In this document: piece after piece, positions 28,520-35,562 of the stretch
How the letters are laid out: each line of letters opens with the position of its first letter
Numbering within the stretch: position 1 is the first letter of the stretch
NCBI GenBank assembly: GCA_937928755.1
Contig: CALEZI010000117.1
Span: forward strand, 1-64,000
DNA: 64,000 nucleotides
Origin: an uncultured Rhodanobacteraceae bacterium
Lineage (GTDB): Bacteria; Pseudomonadota; Gammaproteobacteria; Xanthomonadales; SZUA-5
Direction: 5' to 3'
Translations under genes and position numbers: made by a program
The notes under the pieces: generated by a model
Database searches by the model: none
Seen by the model: the letters and a program-made list of their open reading frames with translations, nothing else
What the model was told of the DNA's origin: nothing

Positions 28520-29430
28520 GCCTGCCGCTCGAGTTCTCGCCCGAGGTTCGCGCCGCGCTGGATGCCGGCGCGCCGGTGGTCGCGCTGGAATCGACCATCA
28601 TCACCCACGGCATGCCATTCCCGCAGAACCGCGACACCGCTCTGGCCGTAGAGGCGGAGGTGCGTGCGGCGGGCGCCACACCGGCAACCATCGCGGTGAT
28701 GCATGGCCGTATCCACATTGGCCTCAGTGCCGATGCCCTCGATCGGCTGGTGATCGCACCTGATCCGTTGAAGCTGTCGCGCGCCGACCTCGCCGTATGT
28801 CTGGCGCAAGGTCGCGTTGGCGCGACAACGGTTGCCGCCACCATGATCTGCGCACATCTGGCCGGCATCCCGGTGTTCGCAACCGGCGGCATCGGCGGCG
28901 TGCATCGCGGCGCCGAGACCAGCTTCGACGTCTCCGCCGATCTTAACGAGCTGGCGGCAACACCAGTCAGCGTGGTCGCCGCCGGCGCCAAGGCGATCCT
29001 CGATCTGCCGAAGACGCTGGAGGTGCTGGAAACACTCGGCGTTCCGGTGATCGCGTTCGGGCAGGACGCATTCCCGGCCTTCTGGTCGCGGGATTCCGGC
29101 CATCGCGCGCCGCTGCGCCTCGACAGCGCCAACGCTATTGCCGCCGCGCATCTGATGCGCCGCCGGCTCGGTCTGCCCGGCGGCCAGCTGATTGCCAATC
29201 CGATACCGCCGGACGCTGAAATCCCGCGCAGCGAAATCGATCCGACGATCACTGCCGCATTGATCGAAGCCAAAACGCAAGGGATCGCGGCAAAAGCGGT
29301 CACACCCTTCCTGCTCGGGCGCATCTTCGAGCTGACCATGGGCCGGTCGCTGACCGCCAACATCGCACTGGTGCGCAACAACGCACGGCTCGCGGCCGCA
29401 ATCGCCATCGAGATCGTCCGGCAGCGTTGA
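28516..29430 (+). CDS. psuG: Pseudouridine-5'-phosphate glycosidase PsuG
   Basis: PsuG breaks the C-C glycosidic bond of pseudouridine-5'-phosphate, giving uracil and ribose-5-phosphate. The 304-residue protein has VALESTIITHGMPFPQN, TIAVMHGRIHIGLS, KLSRADLAVCLAQGRVGATT, FATGGIGGVHRGAE and DISADL-like DVSADLNELA. All are conserved PsuG segments including the catalytic lysine region. It starts with GTG overlapping the psuK stop codon, so the pair is coupled. Confidence 0.96.
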   Translation: MSLPLEFSPEVRAALDAGAPVVALESTIITHGMPFPQNRDTALAVEAEVRAAGATPATIAVMHGRIHIGLSADALDRLVIAPDPLKLSRADLAVCLAQGRVGATTVAATMICAHLAGIPVFATGGIGGVHRGAETSFDVSADLNELAATPVSVVAAGAKAILDLPKTLEVLETLGVPVIAFGQDAFPAFWSRDSGHRAPLRLDSANAIAAAHLMRRRLGLPGGQLIANPIPPDAEIPRSEIDPTITAALIEAKTQGIAAKAVTPFLLGRIFELTMGRSLTANIALVRNNARLAAAIAIEIVRQR

Positions 29431-29593
29431 TCACCGGCACTCAGGGGCAGCGCCGACGTCGGCGTTGAGGACGGGGATGCTGCTCAGGGCCGACCCGACA
29501 CTTGCACATCCGCCGAGTCGCTGGCTTCGGTGCGCACATTGCGCGCACCAAACCGTCAGCGACTACGGAGTCTTTATTGGTCCGCAAAGGACC

Positions 29594-29714
29594 CTCTGAA
29601 CAAGTCCCGCGACTCGTCATTGCGAGCGCAGCGAAGCAATCCAGGCATTTGATTTTCAGAGCATTTCTGGATTGCCGCGTCGCTTCGCTCCTCGCAATGA
29701 CGACTTGTTCAGAG
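29594..29714. repeat. 121-bp inverted repeat with CATTGCGAGCG core
   Basis: The outer arms CTCTGAACAAGTC and GACTTGTTCAGAG pair exactly. The inner arms GTCATTGCGAGCGCAGCGAA and its near complement ending CTCGCAATGAC pair too. The CATTGCGAG..GAAGCAATCC type of repeat is widespread in bacteria. There is no coding sequence inside. Confidence 0.85.
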
Positions 29715-29840
29715 GTTCCTGAAGGATGGAAGGGAAATTGATTCAATGGCTTAGAGAATGTTCGTTGAGAGTCATGGTCGCCCCTGTCGGTGCGCTTGTT
29801 CGCGCATCAAACTGGTGGCGACCATGCGGTCTGCCTTTTT

Positions 29841-29957
29841 GTCCGCAAAGGACGCAAAGAGAGCCAAGAACCCAGGTGTTGATGTACTGCTTTCCTTTGC
29901 GTCCTTTGCGTCCTTTGCGTCCTTTGCGTCCTTTGCGTCCTTTGCGTCCTTTGCGGA
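29841..29957. repeat. CTTTGCGTC-family hairpin, copy 2, with expanded nonamers
   Basis: The left arm is GTCCGCAAAGGACGCAAAGA. The right arm holds CTTTGCGTC in tandem from 29895, six full copies and a seventh ending GCGGA, far more than the other copies. The preceding 60 bp match the flank at 11128-11187. Confidence 0.88.
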
Positions 29958-30117
29958 AAAAGCTTTTCTTTCAGATACTTGCGTATTGTCCGGCGAGAGT
30001 GGTCACTCGCACCGCTGAACATCCGTCCATGCGGCAGGTCAACAGATGTTCAACACGCATGCGGGTAAAATGTCGCCCATCGTTGTACTCACCTTGCCTC
30101 TTTCAGGAGTGGTCTCC

Positions 30118-30867
30118 ATGCGCCGTATCGTTCCGCTGCTCGTCGTCGCGACCGTCATGGCCGGTTGCGGCAGCAATGCCTCCGAGTCGGAAACTGCGCC
30201 GGTGGCTGCATCCGCCGCAAGCGCAGCCACGGCGCCTGCGAATGCGCCAGTCGGCGAAAACCTGACTGGCACGCTGCTGGAAAAGATTCCCGCGGCGCCC
30301 TACGTTTATCTGCGTCTGCAGACCGCCCGTGGCGAGATCTGGGCCGCAGTCTCCGATGCACCGGTTGACGTTGGCGCCGAGGTGACGGTTTACCAGTCGA
30401 TGCGGATGGGCCAGTTCGCGTCGAAGACCCTGCAGCGGACTTTCGAAGAGATCTATTTTGGATCGTTGACCGCTCCCGGCGCACCCGTCGCGGCCGGCAA
30501 TCCGCATGCCGCCGTCGCGCAACCGACCGCGACCGCCGTCGACAAGGTCGAGGGAGCCAGCGGCGCCGATGCCCGCAATGTCGAGCAAACCTGGGCCGAG
30601 GGCGCCTCACTCTCGGGCAAGACGATCACCGTGCGCGGCAAGGTGGTCAAGTACAACCCCGGTGTGATGGGCAAGAACTGGATCCACCTGCAGGACGGCA
30701 GCGGCGACGCCGGCAAGGGCACCAACGATCTCACTGTGACGTCCCTGGATGAAACGGCGATCGGCGATATCGTGACCGTCACCGGTACCGTTTCAGTCGA
30801 CAAGGATTTCGGCGCTGGCTACCGCTACCCGATCATCGTCGAAGACGCCAAGGTGCTGAGACAGTAG
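30118..30867 (+). CDS. Lipoprotein with OB-fold-like C-terminal domain
   Basis: The 249-residue protein has a type II signal peptide (IVPLLVVATVMAGCGSN, Cys17), then an alanine-rich linker. One beta domain follows (GTLLEKIPAAPYVYLRLQTA, GEIWAAV). After a second alanine-rich linker there is an OB-fold-like domain (SLSGKTITVRGKVVKYNPGV, then NWIHLQDGSG, then VTVTGTVSVDKDFGAGYRYP). OB-folds of this type occur in NrfJ-like and nucleic-acid or heme-binding periplasmic proteins. Function is unknown. The ATG at 30118 with CAGGAG upstream is preferred over 30046. Confidence 0.75.
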   Translation: MRRIVPLLVVATVMAGCGSNASESETAPVAASAASAATAPANAPVGENLTGTLLEKIPAAPYVYLRLQTARGEIWAAVSDAPVDVGAEVTVYQSMRMGQFASKTLQRTFEEIYFGSLTAPGAPVAAGNPHAAVAQPTATAVDKVEGASGADARNVEQTWAEGASLSGKTITVRGKVVKYNPGVMGKNWIHLQDGSGDAGKGTNDLTVTSLDETAIGDIVTVTGTVSVDKDFGAGYRYPIIVEDAKVLRQ

Positions 30868-31312
30868 GTCAGGTTGCGCGCAGCGCGACCCGGACACTCG
30901 AACCCAACCGTGGGAGCGGACTTGTCCCGCGAGCAATGCGACCTTGAAACTCGCGACCCAAAGTCGCTTCCACACGCTCCCTGAGGGGGGCGCAGCCCAT
31001 TCCTCCAACGCCGGCTGAACCGCCGACGCCGAATTCGCTGTATTTCGCACATTCATTGAAGACGCAACCGACCCGATTCGTGGATACTCCGCGACCGCGA
31101 AGCGTGTAGACCTGCAAAGGTGTGCGCATCCGCGCCACCTCGGCTTGAACGCCGCGTGCAAGGCGACGGCGAGCGCTCCGCGCAAGACCGACATGCGCGA
31201 CCTTGACCGGTCGTACCGTTGTTTCCGAAAGATCGGCGCTGTTGCTGGGCGCGGCTTTTCGGGCCTCACGTTTCCAAGTTTTCTAAAAAACTTCCATTGA
31301 AGAGACCAGAAC
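30868..31312. other. Gap upstream of the EF-G gene
   Basis: These 445 bp hold the hairpin at 30910-30973 and no convincing gene. The last 40 bp have a small A/T-rich palindrome (AAGTTTT, CTAA, AAAACTT; 31276-31293) just before the start codon. Confidence 0.5.
30910..30973. repeat. GTGGGAGCG-family hairpin, copy 2
   Basis: GTGGGAGCGGACTTGTCCCG pairs imperfectly with the complementary arm ending AAGTCGCTTCCAC. It is more degenerate than the copies at 27493 and 45965. Confidence 0.75.
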
Positions 31313-33442
31313 ATGGCCAGGCAGAAAGAGCTCGCGCTGTACCGCAACATCGGGATCATCGCGCACATCGACGCGGGAAAGACCACGACCACCGAGCGCG
31401 TGCTTTATTACACGGGTCGCAAGCACCAGATCATTGACGTCCACGACACCAAGGACGGCAAGAGCAGCACCACGACCGACTACCTGGAGCAGGAAAAGAA
31501 GCGCGGCATCACGATTCAGAGCGCCGCGGTCTCGACCGAGTGGAAGGGTTATCACGTCAACGTGATCGACACCCCGGGACACGTCGACTTCACCATCGAG
31601 GTGAATCGTTCCCTGCGCGTGCTCGACGGTGCCGTGGTGGTGTTCGACGGCGTTGCCGGCGTCGAACCGCAGACCGAGACCAACTGGCGCCTGGCCGACC
31701 AGTACGTCGTGCCGCGCATGTGCTACGTCAACAAGATGGACCGCATCGGCGCCAACTTCGCCCATTGCGTGAAGGGCATTCGCGATCGCCTCGGCGCTAC
31801 CGTGGTCATGTGTCAGGTGCCGCTGGGCAGCCAGGACGAATTTGTCGGCATGGTCGACCTGGTCGCCGGTGCGGCCTACGTGTGGCACTCCAATGACAAG
31901 GACAGCCAGTGGGAAGTCATTCCGCTGGATCAGGTCCGTTCGCGCTTCAAGTTCACTGTGACCCGCGACGACGAGTACCTCGACAACCTGCAGAAGATGC
32001 GCGAAGAAATGATCGAGACCGCGCTCGCCATGGACGACGATGCCTTCATGCACTACGTCGAAACCGGCGAGTTCGATGTCGCCAAGCTCAAGGAGTGCAT
32101 CCGCACGGGAACGGTCGCTGGCAAGCTGGTGCCGGTGCTGTGCGGCTCCTCGTTCAAGAACAAGGGCGTGCAGCAATTGCTTGACGCAGTCGTCGACTAC
32201 CTGCCCTACCCCGGCGAGAACGGCGGCATCTCGATGGTCGACGAGGACGGCAACGTCCTCGGCAAGCAGGAAGTCCGCGACGACGCGCCGATCCGCGCGC
32301 TCGCGTTCAAGGTCATCAACGACCAGTTCGGCACGCTGACCTTCACCCGCATCTACTCGGGCGTCATCAAGAAGGGCGACACCTTGATGAACGTCACGCG
32401 CGGCAAGAAGGAGCGCGTCGGTCGCATCGTGGAAGTCCAGGCGAATTCCACCAAGGACATCGAAGAGGCCCGCGCCGGCGACATCGTCGCTTTCGTGTCG
32501 ATGAAGGACACCGAGACCGGCGACTCGCTGTGCGATCCGGCGCATCCGGTGCTGCTGGAGCGCATGCGCTTCCCGGACCCGGTGATCAGCGTCTCGGTCG
32601 AAGCCAAGACCCGCGACGACATCGACAAGATGTCGGCGGCGCTCTACAAGATGGCCAAGGCCGACCCGTCGCTGCGCCTGAATGTCGACCCGGAAACCGG
32701 CGAGACCGTGCTGCGCGGCATGGGCGAGCTGCACCTGGAAATCACCATCGACCGCATGCGCACGGAACTCGGTGTCGAAGCCAACATGGGCAAGCCCAAG
32801 GTCAGCTTCCGCGAGGCCTTCGGCCGCACCGTCGAGCACATCTACACGCACAAGAAGCAGACTGGCGGTTCGGGTCAGTACGCTGAAGTGAAGATGGTCT
32901 TCGAGCCGGGCGAACCGGGCACCGGTGTGGTGTTCGTCGACGAGATCGTCGGCGGCCGCATCCCGCGCGAGTTCATTCCGTCGGTCGAGTTCGCGATCAA
33001 GACCGAGTCCAAGGCAGGCCAGATCGCCGGCTATGAAGTGCTCGATTTCAAGGCGCGCCTGATCGACGGCAAGTACCACGACGTCGACTCCTCGGCGCTG
33101 GCCTTCGAAATCGCCGGCCGCCATTGCTTCCGCGAAGCGCACAAGATGAGCAAGCCCAAGCTGCTCGAACCGATGATGCGCATCGAGGTGGTGACCGAGT
33201 CCGAATTCCTCGGCGACGTCATCGGCGACATGAACCGCCGTCGTGGCCAGGTCATCGACCAGGGTACCAAGGGCACCGCAGCCTTCGTTCACGGCTTCGT
33301 GCCGCTGGCCGAGATGTTCGGCTACATCAACTATCTGCGTTCCGCCACCCGCGGCCGCGGCACCTTCTCGATGGAGTTCAACAACTACTCCGAAGTGCCG
33401 GCTGGCCTGGTCGACAAGTTGATGGAAAAAGAAGCGAAGTAA
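31313..33442 (+). CDS. fusA: Elongation factor G paralogue (stand-alone)
   Basis: EF-G translocates the ribosome. The 709-residue protein has the five EF-G domains: G1 AHIDAGKTTTTERV, G2/switch I RGITIQSA, G3 DTPGHVDF, G4 NKMD, then domain II (FKVINDQFGTLTFTRIYSGV), domain III (MGELHLEI) and domain IV (GGSGQYAEV, HDVDSS). It is not next to rpsL, rpsG or tuf. The switch I loop (HDTKDGKSSTTTDYLEQEK) is about five residues longer than the canonical HDGAATMDWMEQE. These facts suggest a second EF-G in this genome rather than the str-operon copy; this is an inference. A strong terminator follows. Confidence 0.92.
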   Translation: MARQKELALYRNIGIIAHIDAGKTTTTERVLYYTGRKHQIIDVHDTKDGKSSTTTDYLEQEKKRGITIQSAAVSTEWKGYHVNVIDTPGHVDFTIEVNRSLRVLDGAVVVFDGVAGVEPQTETNWRLADQYVVPRMCYVNKMDRIGANFAHCVKGIRDRLGATVVMCQVPLGSQDEFVGMVDLVAGAAYVWHSNDKDSQWEVIPLDQVRSRFKFTVTRDDEYLDNLQKMREEMIETALAMDDDAFMHYVETGEFDVAKLKECIRTGTVAGKLVPVLCGSSFKNKGVQQLLDAVVDYLPYPGENGGISMVDEDGNVLGKQEVRDDAPIRALAFKVINDQFGTLTFTRIYSGVIKKGDTLMNVTRGKKERVGRIVEVQANSTKDIEEARAGDIVAFVSMKDTETGDSLCDPAHPVLLERMRFPDPVISVSVEAKTRDDIDKMSAALYKMAKADPSLRLNVDPETGETVLRGMGELHLEITIDRMRTELGVEANMGKPKVSFREAFGRTVEHIYTHKKQTGGSGQYAEVKMVFEPGEPGTGVVFVDEIVGGRIPREFIPSVEFAIKTESKAGQIAGYEVLDFKARLIDGKYHDVDSSALAFEIAGRHCFREAHKMSKPKLLEPMMRIEVVTESEFLGDVIGDMNRRRGQVIDQGTKGTAAFVHGFVPLAEMFGYINYLRSATRGRGTFSMEFNNYSEVPAGLVDKLMEKEAK

Positions 33443-33468
33443 CGCGCCGCACATTGCTGCACACTTGG

Positions 33469-33496
33469 ACGGCCGGGGAAACCCGGCCGTTTTTTT
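33469..33496 (+). terminator. Rho-independent terminator after the EF-G gene
   Basis: A 9-bp perfect stem (ACGGCCGGG / CCCGGCCGT) with a GAAA tetraloop is followed directly by six T residues, 27 bp after the stop codon. Confidence 0.95.
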
Positions 33497-33634
33497 ATGG
33501 ATGGCGCGGCTCCGGCGCGTGGCGAGCGCATGCACACCCCGCGGAATGCGAAGGCACAAATCGCGCATTCATGATGTCCATGTACCGTTGAACCGGCAGC
33601 GCGCAACTCGATTGCGCAGGAGTCCCCAGCGTCA

Positions 33635-34081
33635 ATGATCAACACGACAGGCCGCACCACGCTGCGAATCATCGCCACGCTGTGGGCGCTGCCGAACTCG
33701 CTCGTGGGTCTGGTCTATGGCGGCGTTGGACTTTGCTGCGGAGCGCGACACGAATGGGATGCGAGTGGCCGCATCCTGCGCTTTGTCGACATGCCGTCCT
33801 GGCTGATGCCGACAGCGATATCGCTCGGACATGTGCAAGTGTATGCCGGTGGTCGTTGCAAGCGAGCGGATGGCAGCCCGGCAGCGAACCGTTTCGGCGT
33901 TCCCGTGATGATCGAAGAAACCCTGCATACACGGCAGGCAGAAATTCTCGGCCCGTTGTACCTGCCACTGCATGGGCTTTGCATGCTTGTCTCGATCATC
34001 GCCGGTGGCGGCACGCACGATCGCAACCTGCTCGAAATCGGCCCCGAGCGCGGGCGAGGGCCGTGGCCATGGCAGGCCTGA
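33635..34081 (+). CDS. Conserved-looking hypothetical protein
   Basis: The 148-residue protein has one N-terminal hydrophobic segment (ATLWALPNSLVGLVYGGVGL) and a second near the C-terminus (YLPLHGLCMLVSIIA). Between them lie SLGHVQVYA, GRFGV-like NRFGVPVMIEETLHTRQAEI, and LGPLYLPLHG. The pattern GHV...E..H..Q...GP.Y.P is one I associate with a family of uncharacterised bacterial membrane-associated proteins; no function is known to me. The histidines and glutamate could bind a metal. Confidence 0.6.
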   Translation: MINTTGRTTLRIIATLWALPNSLVGLVYGGVGLCCGARHEWDASGRILRFVDMPSWLMPTAISLGHVQVYAGGRCKRADGSPAANRFGVPVMIEETLHTRQAEILGPLYLPLHGLCMLVSIIAGGGTHDRNLLEIGPERGRGPWPWQA

Positions 34082-34085
34082 CGGT

Positions 34086-34146
34086 AGGTTCAGACTTGTC
34101 CGTGCGCCGTTGGTTGACGTGAACGTGTTCAGACAAGTCTGGGCCC
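34086..34146. repeat. Degenerate paired GTCCAGAC element
   Basis: GGTTCAGACTTGTCCG and TGTTCAGACAAGTCTGGGCC are degenerate versions of the paired element at 16694-16764. It lies directly after the hypothetical gene and about 75 bp before the MoxR gene. Confidence 0.65.
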
Positions 34147-34222
34147 AGGAGCACAGCCACCCCTTGCAGCGACACCGGGCGCTCACGTAGCGTCGCGCAT
34201 TCCCGCGCAATCGTAACCATTC

Positions 34223-35305
34223 ATGTCCGAACTTCGCCTGCCTGCCGAACTGAAATACGCCGCCGAATTGGCAGCGCTGGAAGCGAATGATGATGCGGCC
34301 CGACCGCCCCAGTGGCGGCTCAGCCCGAGGGCGGTCGAGACCTATGTGATGGGCAGCGCCAAGCCGGTCGGCGGGGTTGCCATCACACCCAAGTATTACG
34401 GCGACCGCTCGCTGGTGCAGGTGGCCATCGCGACGTTGGCATCGGACCGTGCACTGATGCTCGCAGGCGAGCCGGGCACGGCGAAAAGCTGGTTGTCCGA
34501 GCATCTGTCGGCGGCAATCTGCGGCACATCGTTGCTGACCGTACAGGGCACTGCCGGCACCAGCGAGGATCATCTGAAGTATGGCTGGAACTACGCATTG
34601 CTGATCGCCGAGGGTCCGAGCGAACGCGCGCTGGTGCCGTCACCGGTGTTGCGCGCGATGCGCCAGGGCAAGATCGCACGGGTCGAGGAAATCACCCGCA
34701 CCAGTCCGGAGGTGCAGGACGCCTTGATTTCGATCCTGTCCGAGAAGCAGATCGCGGTGCCGGAGTTGAATGAAACCGTCAGCGCACAGCGCGGATTCTC
34801 GATCATCGCCACCGCCAACACGCGCGACCGCGGCGTCAACGAGATGAGTGCCGCACTGAAACGGCGTTTCAACTTTGTCACCGTGCCGGTGGTGGATGAC
34901 CTCGACCAGGAGATCCGCATCGTGCAGCAGCGTGAAGCGCAGTTGCGCAGCGACTATCAGGTCGGCGCGCCGCCACCGGACGATTTGACCCGGCTGTTGG
35001 TCACGGTCTTCCAGGAGTTGCGTGGCGGTGCCACCAAGGACGGCAAGACCAAGGTGCGCGCGCCGAACGGCGTGCTGTCGACGGCAGAAGCCATCAGCGT
35101 GCTGTTCAACAGCGGCATCCTGGCGCAAAGCTTCGGCGACGGCACGGTCAACGGCGCCGATCTGGCGCGTGCACTCACCGGCGCGCTGGCCAAGGAAGGC
35201 GTCGAGGATCTGAAAGTGCTGCGCGAGTACCTGGAGACCGTCGCCAAAGCACGCAGCGGCGCCTGGAAGGGATTTTACGCGGCGGCCAAGCAGGCGCTCA
35301 CTTGA
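34223..35305 (+). CDS. yehL: MoxR-type AAA+ ATPase, YehL-like
   Basis: The 360-residue protein is an AAA+ ATPase of the MoxR/dynein-like clade. Walker A is GEPGTAKS at residues 82-89, and VQGTAGTSEDHLKYGWNYA follows. The Walker B region reads IARVEEITRTSPEVQ, with Glu where the canonical Asp of DE sits. Sensor 1 is FSIIATANTRDRGVNEMSAA and the arginine finger region is LKRRFNFVTVP. AAA+ proteins of this clade remodel protein complexes and usually work with a VWA partner, encoded here 2.8 kb downstream. It heads the YehL-M-P-Q-like cluster. E. coli YehL is the nearest relative I recall. The ATG at 34223 is well placed. Confidence 0.88.
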   Translation: MSELRLPAELKYAAELAALEANDDAARPPQWRLSPRAVETYVMGSAKPVGGVAITPKYYGDRSLVQVAIATLASDRALMLAGEPGTAKSWLSEHLSAAICGTSLLTVQGTAGTSEDHLKYGWNYALLIAEGPSERALVPSPVLRAMRQGKIARVEEITRTSPEVQDALISILSEKQIAVPELNETVSAQRGFSIIATANTRDRGVNEMSAALKRRFNFVTVPVVDDLDQEIRIVQQREAQLRSDYQVGAPPPDDLTRLLVTVFQELRGGATKDGKTKVRAPNGVLSTAEAISVLFNSGILAQSFGDGTVNGADLARALTGALAKEGVEDLKVLREYLETVAKARSGAWKGFYAAAKQALT

Positions 35306-35364
35306 ATCTCCTGGACTCGCCATTGCGAGATCCCATTCCCGACCTGGAAATGAACACAGGCCGT

Positions 35365-35508
35365 GAACCGCTCATCCTGAGCAGAGCGTCCGCTTCATCA
35401 GGACGCGGCGTCGAAGGACGAGCAAGAGCCTCCAATTCGCCTCATTCACGGCCTGCCCTTCGACGCCGCATCCCGGTGGAGCCGGGATGCTCTGCTCAGG
35501 GCGAACGG
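35365..35508. repeat. Inverted repeat with CTCATCCTGAGC arms, copy 1
   Basis: GAACCGCTCATCCTGAGCAG near 35365 pairs with CTGCTCAGGGCGAACGG near 35493, and inner GTCGAAGGACGAGC-type and CCTTCGACGCC arms pair as well. A second copy is at 42863-43017. Confidence 0.8.
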
Positions 35509-35562
35509 TGCCTTGTGGATTTCAATGGCGGGTATGAAACCAACCCGTAGACTCCCTGACCC

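Larger units (their letters stand above)
29431..30117. other. Repeat-filled gap without a gene
   Basis: These 687 bp hold two inverted-repeat elements (29594-29714 and 29841-29957) and the conserved flank of the second. I see no convincing gene. The region upstream of 30118 should carry the promoter for the lipoprotein gene. Confidence 0.6.

Noticed and set aside
29895..29957. Nonamer tract as a phase-variation switch
   Set aside because: It is not in a coding sequence, and the next start codon is 160 bp away. The unit length (9) would not shift a frame either.
29431..30117. Possible small genes in the 687-bp gap
   Set aside because: All short frames there lie across inverted repeats and show no codon pattern, signal peptide or ribosome-binding site.
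31276..31293. A/T palindrome before the EF-G gene as a terminator or riboswitch
   Set aside because: The stem is only 7 bp and A/T rich, has no T-run, and lies on the 5' side of the gene.
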